A stretch of 64,000 nt of DNA from Bacillus sp. T33-2 (lineage in GTDB: Bacteria; Bacillota; Bacilli; Bacillales; Cytobacillaceae). A program made the position numbers and the translations under genes. Positions 1 to 7,589 of this stretch are shown one piece after another. The number at the start of each line of letters is the position of its first letter. The first letter of the stretch is position 1. The stretch covers positions 1 through 64,000 of the forward strand of contig NZ_PGVB01000011.1 of the NCBI RefSeq assembly GCF_002860205.1, read 5' to 3'. The notes below the pieces were generated by a model. That model had not been told where the DNA came from and did not search any database. It was given only the letters and a program-made list of their open reading frames with translations.

Positions 1-468
1 GGACAAAATTACGCTAATCCCTCTGTGTAAGGTGCATTAGAACCGCTCTATTGGACAAAATCATGGTGGTCCATCAGGCTAAGGTGCATTAGAACCGCTC
101 TATTGGACAAAATTACGCTAATCGCTCTGAGTAAAGTCGATTAGAACCGCTCTATTGGACAAAAATCATGGTGGTCCATCAGGCTAAGGTCCATTAGAAC
201 CGCTCTATTGGACAAAATTACGCTAATCCCTCTGTGTAAGGTGCATTAGAACCGCTCTATTGGACAAAATCAGGTGGTCCATCAGGCTAAAGTCCATTAG
301 AACCGCTCTATTAGACAAATTCAGGTGATCCATCAGGCTAAAGTCCATTAGAACCGCTCAATTGGACAAAATTACGGTAATCCCTCTGTGTAAGGTCCAT
401 TAGAACCGCTCTATTGGACAAAATCATGGTAATCCCTCAGTATAAAGTCCATTAGAATCAGTTTTGTT
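1..468. repeat. 52-bp tandem array with alternating unit types
   Basis: Nine direct repeats begin at 1, 53, 105, 157, 210, 262, 313, 364 and 416, so the period is 51-53 bp, and the array is cut by the window start. Each unit has a conserved half (CATTAGAACCGCTCTATTGG, then ACAAAAT) and a half of one of two types: A (TACGCTAATCCCTCTGTG) or B (ATGGTGGTCCATCAGGC). The order is A-B-A-B-A-B-B-A and a B/A hybrid, so much of it is really a 104-bp dimer. It ends just beyond the stop of the hydrolase gene at 474. No ORF spans it. Confidence 0.9.
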
Positions 469-473
469 CCAAA

Positions 474-2198
474 TTAATAATTCCGAAGCTCCCAGCCTTC
501 TTTCGATAGTTTAGGTGATATGGATGCTCCGTTTGAAAGCTTGAATTCAACATCTGAAATGTACCAGCCTCTGCCGTTGACAGATCCATCCGTATCATAA
601 TGGAAGCGAAGTTTTTGAGTGTTCTCAGGAATTTCAAATTCATGCTGGGTCCAGCCGCCACTTTCACCAGTGAAGCTGGCAAGCTTTTGCCATGTAGTAC
701 CGTCAGCAGAAGCCTCTAAATAGCCATAATCAGCTTTTGGCTCAATCATGTGCCATGTAAGGAAGGACAGTTTTGCCGTGCCGCCTTTGAGATTAATGTC
801 CGCCTCAATGATATGATTCACGTTGTCACCGTATCCGGCAAACAGGGCTGGCTGCTTCTTTTTGCCTGGCATGGCTACCGGGATGGCATCGGCCACCTGC
901 CTCGCAAATAATCTTCTTGTCTGGTTGGTTGAAACTGTATTTCTGGTCGGATGCACCCTGTTTGTGAGCAGGATGGCAATTGTTCCGTTATTTGGGCTTA
1001 CGACAATGGAAGTTCCGGTGTAACCAGTGTGTCCAAGGGTGGACTGTTCAGTCAATGCATCCATGAGCCAGCCCTTGTTCAGCTCCCAGCCTAAACCGTG
1101 GTCGTTGCCCGGGAATCCAGGAATCCTGTTTTCCATCAGCAGCTTCACTGTTTCGGGCGCCAGGATTTGCACACGGCCATATTTACCTTCATTTAAAAAG
1201 ATGTGCGCGAATTTGCCAAGATCTGAAGCAGTTGAGAATACCCCGGCATGCCCGGCCACACCGTCCAATGACCATGCGTTTTCGTCATGGATCTGCCCCC
1301 AAACAAGGCCGCGTTTTATCGCTGGCTGATATTCAGTTGCTGCGATCCTCGGTTTTAATTCTTCCGGAGGGTTATACATGGTGTCCTTCATGCCGAGCGG
1401 TTCTGTAATGGTTTCTTTTACATACTCATCAAGCCTTTTTCCCGACAAGCGCTCGATCAGCAAACCAAGGGTAATCATGTTCAAGTCGCTGTAAGTATAA
1501 ACGGTTCCAGGTTTATTGTTTAAGCGGTAGTTAAGTACGATTTGCAGGCGCTCTTCCCGTGATGTACCCATTGTATAAAGGGGAATCCAGGCTGCAAAAC
1601 CTGATGTGTGGGTCATTAGCTGCTCTATTGTCACTTGTTCTTTTCCATTTGCGGCAAACTCCGGAATGTACTTTGCGACAGGGTCATCAAGCTGGAACAA
1701 ACCTTTATCGTATAGAGTCATGGCCGCCGTTGTCGTGAATAGTTTGCTGATGGAGGCGAGGTCAAAAATGGTATCGTTTTGCATTTCAATCGGAGCTTCA
1801 TGTTCCTGGAACTGATCATCTTTATACTTTACTGCATGTCCATAAGAAGCATGCTTTACGATATGGCCCTTCCTTGCGACAAAAGCTACCGCGCCCGGCA
1901 TCACCTTGTTTGCAATGGCCTCGTTGATGACCTCGTCGATTTGGTTGAGAGGTTCCTGGCGCATGCCGGCTCCTTTTGCTGATCCAGGGTGCAATACAGG
2001 TGATACGGGCCCTGGCTGATTCCAGGTGAATTTGTTGGCGGCTTTTTGCTTGCTATGTGCCACAGTTTTTTTCTCCTGCACTTCAATCGTTGGTGAAATT
2101 GGGGAATACGTAGAGTTCGCAAAAGCGGATGTGGAAAAAATGATGGCAGAACTGAGTGCGACAACCGTTGCTGGAATATATGGCTTCTTTTTTCTCAT
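474..2198 (-). CDS. Secreted serine hydrolase, beta-lactamase/PBP4* fold, with C-terminal beta-sandwich
   Basis: A 574-residue exported protein. A signal peptide covers about residues 1-27 (Lys-rich start, hydrophobic core, AFA cleavage site). The beta-lactamase domain carries SISK at 149-152 (nucleophile Ser149), YSD at 236-238 and HTG at 390-392, the three elements of the class C/penicillin-binding fold. Residues about 455-574 form a separate domain ending in a GWYISDVEF-type strand, like ancillary beta-sandwich domains of secreted peptidases. Such proteins act on peptidoglycan peptides or esters; B. subtilis YbbE, encoded in the MurNAc-recycling operon, is a plausible relative. No murein-sugar genes adjoin it here. 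The start has a GGAAGGAGAAGT Shine-Dalgarno, and a cre-like site lies about 50 bp upstream. The substrate is not determinable. Confidence 0.85.
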   Translation of the reverse strand: MRKKKPYIPATVVALSSAIIFSTSAFANSTYSPISPTIEVQEKKTVAHSKQKAANKFTWNQPGPVSPVLHPGSAKGAGMRQEPLNQIDEVINEAIANKVMPGAVAFVARKGHIVKHASYGHAVKYKDDQFQEHEAPIEMQNDTIFDLASISKLFTTTAAMTLYDKGLFQLDDPVAKYIPEFAANGKEQVTIEQLMTHTSGFAAWIPLYTMGTSREERLQIVLNYRLNNKPGTVYTYSDLNMITLGLLIERLSGKRLDEYVKETITEPLGMKDTMYNPPEELKPRIAATEYQPAIKRGLVWGQIHDENAWSLDGVAGHAGVFSTASDLGKFAHIFLNEGKYGRVQILAPETVKLLMENRIPGFPGNDHGLGWELNKGWLMDALTEQSTLGHTGYTGTSIVVSPNNGTIAILLTNRVHPTRNTVSTNQTRRLFARQVADAIPVAMPGKKKQPALFAGYGDNVNHIIEADINLKGGTAKLSFLTWHMIEPKADYGYLEASADGTTWQKLASFTGESGGWTQHEFEIPENTQKLRFHYDTDGSVNGRGWYISDVEFKLSNGASISPKLSKEGWELRNY

Positions 2199-2246
2199 AC
2201 TTCTCCTTCCCAGAGCATAAAGAATTTAAGCTGTAGCGACGGTATT

Positions 2247-2260
2247 TGACAGCGCTTGCA
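2247..2260 (-). promoter_or_regulatory. cre-like CcpA site upstream of serine hydrolase
   Basis: Read on the minus strand this is TGCAAGCGCTGTCA, which matches the CcpA consensus TGWAANCGNTNWCA at all fixed positions but one. It lies 49-62 bp upstream of the hydrolase start, a position consistent with catabolite control. No clear -35/-10 pair was identified. Confidence 0.6.
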
Positions 2261-2477
2261 GCCTATAGGTTAAGAGTAAGAGAAGGGAACATAAGTTGTC
2301 TATGCCACCTTAGAACGATAAGGCAGCAGAAATACGTATTTTGGGTGACAAAAGAAGTGAGTAATATTTATTATTTTTAGAAAAATTAAACGAACTGGGT
2401 CGTTAGGGGGATGAGATGCTCGGGACTGAGGGGAAAGTTGAAAGCGAAGCGGGACCGCTGGTAGCTAAAAATTCACT

Positions 2478-2786
2478 TTAACGGATTTTTTCAGCGACTG
2501 TGCCAAAGTTGGTTTTATGGATCCTGATCTCGTCTCCTTCAGATAATTGTTTATATTGATGGGCGTCTATTTTTAAATCCGTACGGTTGTCCATTTTTAT
2601 ATAGTAATTCGTTCTCGTTTCCGTGTTGCTGAATACTTCGTAGGCTTCTACCTTTTTGTATTTATGAATAATCTTTCCCTCTGTGACTGTCACTTTAAAT
2701 TGATATCGAGAGTATCCTAACAAAGAGAAATACAAAGCTATAAAAAGAAGCATGTACTTTATGCCTTTAAAAATTGGCTGTTTCAC
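2478..2786 (-). CDS. Small membrane-anchored protein of unknown function
   Basis: A 102-residue protein starting at GTG with an AGAAGGTGA Shine-Dalgarno six bases upstream. Residues about 8-25 form one hydrophobic helix. The remainder is a soluble, beta-rich, Lys-rich domain that would lie outside the membrane if the N-terminus is cytoplasmic. I recognise no family motif. It stands alone: the hydrolase upstream on the same strand is about 280 bp away, and the NERD gene diverges. The composition and good start context support a real gene; the function is unknown. Confidence 0.65.
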   Translation of the reverse strand: MKQPIFKGIKYMLLFIALYFSLLGYSRYQFKVTVTEGKIIHKYKKVEAYEVFSNTETRTNYYIKMDNRTDLKIDAHQYKQLSEGDEIRIHKTNFGTVAEKIR

Positions 2787-2992
2787 TTCGATTCACCTTC
2801 TGATCAATAGGATGTGCCTATAGATTGTCAGAAAATGAACCAAAATATTCCTGGGGATACAGATTATTCGCACATGCAAAGGACAGGCACCAGTAATTAG
2901 CCGTCGGTACACAAAATCTACACAATTTATTGCAGGTGACTGATGCATGTGAGGTGAATATTATCGTTAATAGTTTTAAAGGAGTGATGGAT

Positions 2993-3988
2993 TTGATTGT
3001 CAAAAAACGGACCGTCCCGTTAAAAATTCAAGTTTGCGAAGCGTTGCTAAGAAGGCTCCCGAACAACTATGTATCCCGCCACGAATTACAAGAAGAGCTC
3101 GACAGGAGGTGGGCGGGTTATCGGGGAGAAGAGTCTTTGGATTACCAGCTGGGCTTCCTTGATGAAAAGAAATACCTCATTTTCCACGATCTCAATCTCC
3201 CCATGGGCGAAAACACCTTTCAAATCGATACTCTTTTGCTTTCAGCCAATCTGGCCATTATCATCGAAGTTAAAAATATTTCTGGTATTTTATTTTTTGA
3301 CCAGGAATTTCATCAACTGATTCGCACGAATAAAAATGGCGAACAGGAGGGATTTCCTGATCCGGTTACACAAGCGAGTCTGCATGCGTTGCAGTTGAAA
3401 CGGTTCCTTCAAGAACACCGGCTTCCCCAGGTACCTATTGAATTCGCTGTTGTCATTACCAGTAAAAACAGCATATTAAAAACAACCGCCGGCCACCGCA
3501 GGATTTTTGAAAAAGTATTCAAAGCTCCGCATCTGCCCAACCGAATTCAACACTTGGAAGCAATCTACCAAAAGGAAATCCTCTCCTTCAAAGATATGAA
3601 TAAAATCAGCCGAAACCTTCTCAAAAATAATACTCCTCCCCGCAAACTTTTCATGGATCGATACCTTTCCTCAAAAAATCAGCTGAAGCCAGGAGTTCAT
3701 TGCCCCGCATGTTCTTATATCCCAATAAAGCGGGTCAAGCGCCAGTGGTACTGCCCTTCTTGTAAAATATATTTAAAAGATGCACATTTTGATACACTAA
3801 GGGACTACTTTTTATTGGTCGATTCGAAGATCAATAACCAACAATTTCGGGATTTTTCCCTGGTTCAGTCCAGAGATGTAGCGTCAAGGCTGCTTGCTTC
3901 TACAAATTTTGGTATTGAGGGAACTACTAAAGGCAGACAATACCTTGCACCAGCTGAATTGTATATGTTATGCAGGGATGGCCAGTAA
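2993..3988 (+). CDS. NERD-domain protein with C-terminal zinc ribbon
   Basis: The chosen start is TTG at 2993, because AAAGGAG ends eight bases before it; the in-frame ATG at 2987 is too close to that site. The product (331 residues, beginning MIVKKRTVPLK) has the start typical of Bacillus NERD proteins, then a nuclease-related domain with the FQIDTLLLS...IIIEVKN core, i.e. the Asp and Glu-x-Lys positions of the restriction-endonuclease-like fold. Near residues 240-265 two CPxC pairs (CPACSYIP, CPSCKIY) form a probable zinc ribbon. NERD proteins are inferred DNA-processing enzymes, but the function of this subgroup is unproven. It is monocistronic, followed immediately by a phased repeat array. 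Confidence 0.8.
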   Translation: MIVKKRTVPLKIQVCEALLRRLPNNYVSRHELQEELDRRWAGYRGEESLDYQLGFLDEKKYLIFHDLNLPMGENTFQIDTLLLSANLAIIIEVKNISGILFFDQEFHQLIRTNKNGEQEGFPDPVTQASLHALQLKRFLQEHRLPQVPIEFAVVITSKNSILKTTAGHRRIFEKVFKAPHLPNRIQHLEAIYQKEILSFKDMNKISRNLLKNNTPPRKLFMDRYLSSKNQLKPGVHCPACSYIPIKRVKRQWYCPSCKIYLKDAHFDTLRDYFLLVDSKINNQQFRDFSLVQSRDVASRLLASTNFGIEGTTKGRQYLAPAELYMLCRDGQ

Positions 3989-4000
3989 CCTATTTTTGTT

Positions 4001-4114
4001 TTCACTTAATTAAAGGGTTCGTTCGCTTAATAATTGTTTTTTTCGCTTAATCACGGTGGGCTTTCGCTTAATTATTAATTATTTTCGCTTAATCAAGCCG
4101 GACTTTCGCTTAAT
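4001..4114. repeat. Six-copy TTCGCTTAAT array, 20-21 bp spacing
   Basis: Cores TTCACTTAAT or TTCGCTTAAT start at 4001, 4022, 4042, 4063, 4084 and 4105, giving spacings of 21, 20, 21, 21 and 21 bp. The DNA between the cores varies and is AT-rich. The array begins 13 bp after the NERD stop codon. The same core with the same spacing recurs at 27013-27125. The mixed 20/21 spacing rules out a coding heptad. Confidence 0.9.
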
Positions 4115-4168
4115 TCATCAATTGGACACTCACGAGCATTGCGATCTTCCTGAGCTGAAAATACAAAA

Positions 4169-4220
4169 GGTGCCCAAACCCTGCTGCGTAAGTGTTTTAC
4201 AGCAACATTATTCAGGCACC
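4169..4220. repeat. Imperfect hairpin, REP-like remnant
   Basis: GGTGCC (4169-4174) pairs with GGCACC (4215-4220), and GCTG (4183-4186) with CAGC (4200-4203). GGTGCCTG/CAGGCACC-type ends are common intergenic motifs in Bacillaceae, from general familiarity. The rest of 4115-4333 shows no gene. Confidence 0.4.
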
Positions 4221-4333
4221 AGCATAACCTTTATTCTAAAACAGCTTTTACAATAACATTTTTAATGAATCATGTATGCTTTCGCTCTTTTTTCAAGCTC
4301 AATTGCACATTCCATCCCCAAGCTTCCCTGATG

Positions 4334-5203
4334 TTAATGAATTTCTACATCGCCACTCGATACATCAACCTCAATTTGGTGCTTTCCTGACCCATGTTTG
4401 CCTTTTATGCTCTTGTCATCTATTGCTTGACCGGATAACGGGAAGTCGCAAGAAATATCGCCGCTGCTGACTTCACCGTTCAAAGTGAAATCGGCATCAT
4501 CAGGCAGGTCAAGGCCCACATCACCTGAACTGAGGCCAATCTCTATGCCATGAATCAATTCATCAAGTTGAAAATTCATATCTCCGGATGATACATCTGC
4601 TTTGATCGGACCGGAATAATGTTTGACAATCAGGTCACCGGAACTTAAATTAAATGAGCCCTGACCGGCGGTTAATGAATCTACCTCAACATCACCTGAA
4701 GATCCATCGTGAATGAAGTCTTTCACATCTAGATTTTTAAGATTCATATCCCCGGAACCAATTTCCACCTGCAACTCTCTTAACTTCATTGGATTGTCAT
4801 CTGATTTGCCTCCGAAGTCAACATTTCCAGAACCAAGGTTGATCGCCATATCCTTGTCATAATCCTCAGGGATATGGATCACCAGTTTACTGTCATCATT
4901 AAATTTGAACAAATTGAACCAGTTAAATTTTTCGTCTTTTACAATTACCTCAACACTGTCCCCATCCCGGTCGACTTCCAGTTGCCCATCGCCGTCCAGC
5001 TCCGCTTTTACATCATCACGGTCTTCCGGAATAATCGTCGTGGTCACGCTGCCAATTTCGACCTGAAGCAGATCGATTTCGTCTGTAATCTCAACCTGTT
5101 GTTCTTTACCTTCAGCACGGTTCCCATCAAAGTTCTCCCAATTGGTGTAAATAAAATAGACACCGATAATAAGCAAAAAAATGAGCAATATTCGTTTTAA
5201 CAT
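4334..5203 (-). CDS. DUF4097 (LiaG-like) beta-repeat protein, membrane-anchored
   Basis: A 289-residue protein with one N-terminal hydrophobic helix (about residues 4-22) followed by an acidic beta-repeat domain. The motif SSGDV/SGDM recurs about every 18-25 residues (seven or more times), the pattern of the DUF4097 right-handed beta-solenoid family. B. subtilis LiaG, encoded in the cell-envelope stress operon liaIHGFSR, belongs to it. No liaF, liaS or liaR gene is adjacent, so a lia role is not supported by context. The Shine-Dalgarno is AGGAGGAAATG. It is probably anchored with the solenoid outside the cell. A role in envelope stress or adhesion is family-based inference. Confidence 0.75.
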   Translation of the reverse strand: MLKRILLIFLLIIGVYFIYTNWENFDGNRAEGKEQQVEITDEIDLLQVEIGSVTTTIIPEDRDDVKAELDGDGQLEVDRDGDSVEVIVKDEKFNWFNLFKFNDDSKLVIHIPEDYDKDMAINLGSGNVDFGGKSDDNPMKLRELQVEIGSGDMNLKNLDVKDFIHDGSSGDVEVDSLTAGQGSFNLSSGDLIVKHYSGPIKADVSSGDMNFQLDELIHGIEIGLSSGDVGLDLPDDADFTLNGEVSSGDISCDFPLSGQAIDDKSIKGKHGSGKHQIEVDVSSGDVEIH

Positions 5204-5480
5204 TTCATTTCCTCCAAAGTTTTTTCATAACCTAATCATATGTAATCTTGATTCCTGCGCCAATGAACCAGAGGTTTAAATGTCTCTAAGACCTGAGGCG
5301 GAATTGTGAACAGGACATTTTAGCCTGGGCTGAGTGGAGGAGCATCCCACTTGATTGATCTATTAAAATATTCAAAATTATCATATCAAATTGTAATAGA
5401 ATTGTAACCCTCGTATGACGGCCGTGTTAAAAGAATCTATTAAATTTGGTTTAGCAACTGATACCAGGGGGTAAACAACT

Positions 5481-5588
5481 TTGTTAAAGAAATGGATGGC
5501 GGTTCTGTTACTTACTACCATGCTATCCATTACTTCGATGAGCAACACCTACTGGAAACCAAGATATGTTGGAGCTAAACGTATATAA
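5481..5588 (+). CDS. Possible 35-residue secreted peptide
   Basis: A TTG start at 5481 is preceded by AGGGGG (5466-5471) at nine bases. The product has two Lys at positions 3-4, then a hydrophobic stretch (about 6-19) and a polar tail rich in Tyr, Trp and Arg (ending YVGAKRI). This has the layout of a short export signal plus mature peptide, or of a membrane microprotein. It is too short for homology recognition. It is followed directly by three related hairpin repeats, the first of which could terminate it. Confidence 0.4.
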   Translation: MLKKWMAVLLLTTMLSITSMSNTYWKPRYVGAKRI

Positions 5589-5785
5589 TAGATTAAAAGG
5601 AGGCCATTTGAGCGGTCTCCTTTGTCATACTTATCAGAGGGAACATTTCTGATCAAATCTTTTATCACCGAAAATAGAAGGAGGTCCCTTTGAGTGGCTC
5701 TCCTTACTTATTAGAGGGAGCATATTTGAGGGGATTATTTTCACCAATAGAAAAGGGAGCACTTGAAAACGGCTCTCTGTACAAA
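5588..5785. repeat. Three related hairpin repeats, about 80-bp period
   Basis: Hairpins centre near 5608, 5692 and 5765: AAAGGAGGCC/GGTCTCCTTT, GAAGGAGGTCC/GGCTCTCCTT and AAAGGGAGC/GGCTCTCTG, each with a loop resembling TTTGAGT. Each is preceded by AATAGA, and the intervals share TTATCAGAGGG or TTATTAGAGGG. They lie between the small ORF at 5481 and the convergent gene ending at 5791. Confidence 0.7.
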
Positions 5786-5790
5786 TAAAG

Positions 5791-6600
5791 CTAGTCCACA
5801 ACTCTGGCCACTGGATGCCCGCAGGTTTTGCATTGGCCATGGAGGACGATTCCGTGCGGGCTGTCGGTAATCGTGTATTTTTCTACTTGGACTACACCAA
5901 GGCATGAGGCGCAGAAAACATTACGAACAAGTTGCCTTCGGAAATCCTCAGGAATGGCGAGCCATTTTTTGTTGGCGCTAAAGGAGTAAACTTCTTCTTC
6001 GGCGTCTTTAATTGTACGTTTGTCTTCCGCTTTTTCCAAAACATCGATAACTTCCTGGATTTTGGTTTTAACTTTTTTGTACTCTATACTTTTCCATGCT
6101 GAGAGAATTGTGATTAAGTCTTTGTTGCCAGTTTCCGCCACTTTGTCGAGGAGAAGAAGAATCAGGCCCCGGTTACGGTCTTTTAGCGTATCAACAAATT
6201 CATACCGTTGATGTTCCGATGCCTTGACCAGTTGTTCCAATAGTTCGTTGGCATAGGTTTCCCGCTCTATCTTCCATCCTTTGTCAGTAAACACAAGCAG
6301 AGGGAGCCGGTAATCAAATTCAATATCAAGGTAGCCGTTCTCAATCATCCAATCAACTTTTGCCAGTATCTCTTCTTGAGTCTGCCCCTTAAATGCACCA
6401 TAAACAGGGCTATAATCAAGCTCCAATTCAAGCAGCTTTTTATCCCTGGAGCCAGCAAGTAGTTTTGCCAGCATTGCCCGGCCGCCACTCATAATCAGGT
6501 CGTCCGCCCCGCGTAAAATTGTTTTGATTTCACTCATAGGCAGGGACTTAATTCCGTTCGTATCCAGTTTATGTCGGACTCGGTTTACTTTTTTACCCAT
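5791..6600 (-). CDS. RQC-minor-1 family DNA-binding protein
   Basis: A 269-residue protein. The N-terminal half resembles the RQC winged-helix region of RecQ helicases without any helicase domain: a conserved segment around residues 24-55 (ILRGADDLIMSGGRAML), then a winged-helix-like PVYGAFKGQTQEEIL and a DYRLPLLVFTDKGW strand. A C-terminal zinc ribbon has CASC and CKTC pairs in the last 45 residues. Bacillaceae proteins of this type are usually labelled RQC-minor-1. The role is inferred to be binding of DNA ends or structured DNA; no enzyme activity is visible. The Shine-Dalgarno is AAGGGAGC. It may be cotranscribed with the DUF3784 gene 43 bp upstream. Confidence 0.8.
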   Translation of the reverse strand: MGKKVNRVRHKLDTNGIKSLPMSEIKTILRGADDLIMSGGRAMLAKLLAGSRDKKLLELELDYSPVYGAFKGQTQEEILAKVDWMIENGYLDIEFDYRLPLLVFTDKGWKIERETYANELLEQLVKASEHQRYEFVDTLKDRNRGLILLLLDKVAETGNKDLITILSAWKSIEYKKVKTKIQEVIDVLEKAEDKRTIKDAEEEVYSFSANKKWLAIPEDFRRQLVRNVFCASCLGVVQVEKYTITDSPHGIVLHGQCKTCGHPVARVVD

Positions 6601-6643
6601 GTTGAGCTCCCTTCCATTAGGCAGGATTCGTTTTAAAGTATTG

Positions 6644-7369
6644 TTATTGTACCATTTTTTTGCTCAACTGTTCATACCAGGCCCGTGTCTTTTCCGAATC
6701 ACTGGCATTGATAAAAACCCTTTTATTTTTCAATTCGATATAAATGTATGGCGATGAGTCCTTTTGGATAAACAGCAGACTGCTGCCGTATCCTTCAACC
6801 TTGAATCGGCCTTTTGCCATTGTTGAAAGGCCAAACCCGTCTTGTTTCCAAGTCACCTCGGGCATGTCTTCCAGTAATTCAATTTTATCAATGTCTTCAT
6901 ATTTCCATTTATCTCCGTACATTCCCGTGATTTCAAAGCTGTCTTTTCCAGTTATTAATTCATATTTCTGATAACCGAAGAACGAGAGGACGCCCACAAA
7001 ACCAATTACAGTCACAAAGAGGAGGGAGTTAATAATATAAGTCCGTTTCCGTTTTTTCGGGACTTCATACTTTGACAAATACACGAATCCCCCAAGTGAA
7101 AAGACAAGGATAAACCCAAATTGAACCTCAATTGCATAAGCGAACGGCGTGAACATCAGCGGCAGTAAAACCACAATGCCAACCGCGGTTGCGAGCAGCA
7201 AAGCACCTGTCTTTTGCGGCAGGCCATTTTTTATTAACTGCTTTTGTTCATCTTCCGGCCTGTTGCCGAACCCGGAAATAAGCCAATACTGTTTTTTCGT
7301 CCTGATTGCCCAGCCGAATACGGATAACAGCAGTGCTACCCAAAGCTGGCTGACGATGATGATCCACAT
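6644..7369 (-). CDS. DUF3784 membrane protein with PH-like C-terminal domain
   Basis: A 241-residue protein. Residues about 1-85 match the DUF3784 layout: a helix, then a soluble YWLISGFGNRPEDEQKQL segment, then two more helices. A further membrane segment lies at about 110-130. The remaining ~105 residues form a soluble beta-rich domain with a final helix (WYEQLSKKMV), which looks like a bacterial PH domain. The function is unknown. It is followed closely by the RQC-minor gene on the same strand, so the two may be cotranscribed. A shorter DUF3784-like protein is encoded at 22160. The Shine-Dalgarno is AAAAGGAGG. Confidence 0.7.
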   Translation of the reverse strand: MWIIIVSQLWVALLLSVFGWAIRTKKQYWLISGFGNRPEDEQKQLIKNGLPQKTGALLLATAVGIVVLLPLMFTPFAYAIEVQFGFILVFSLGGFVYLSKYEVPKKRKRTYIINSLLFVTVIGFVGVLSFFGYQKYELITGKDSFEITGMYGDKWKYEDIDKIELLEDMPEVTWKQDGFGLSTMAKGRFKVEGYGSSLLFIQKDSSPYIYIELKNKRVFINASDSEKTRAWYEQLSKKMVQ

Positions 7370-7562
7370 AGTGCAGCCTCCTTTTCAGTTCGATAATATA
7401 GAAGGGGATAGTCTAACTGACACGCCCAATGGCTAAAGGCAGGGATTTGTTATATATTTTCTTACGATTCACCACGCTGTTTTGATTCATTTTTTCTTAG
7501 GGAAAAAATGGTATTGGAGCACTATGAAAATCTTATCGAACACTAATTTATGAAAATACAAA

Positions 7563-7585
7563 AAGGGCTGCCGAAACAGCCCTTC
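7563..7585 (-). terminator. Intrinsic terminator of the chemoreceptor gene
   Basis: On the minus strand AAGGGCTG-TTTCGG-CAGCCCTT is followed by TTTTG, just past the stop at 7590. Confidence 0.85.
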
Positions 7586-7589
7586 CTAT

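Noticed and set aside
1-460. CRISPR array
   Set aside because: The intervals between constant parts are themselves repeated (two alternating types) and no cas genes are present.
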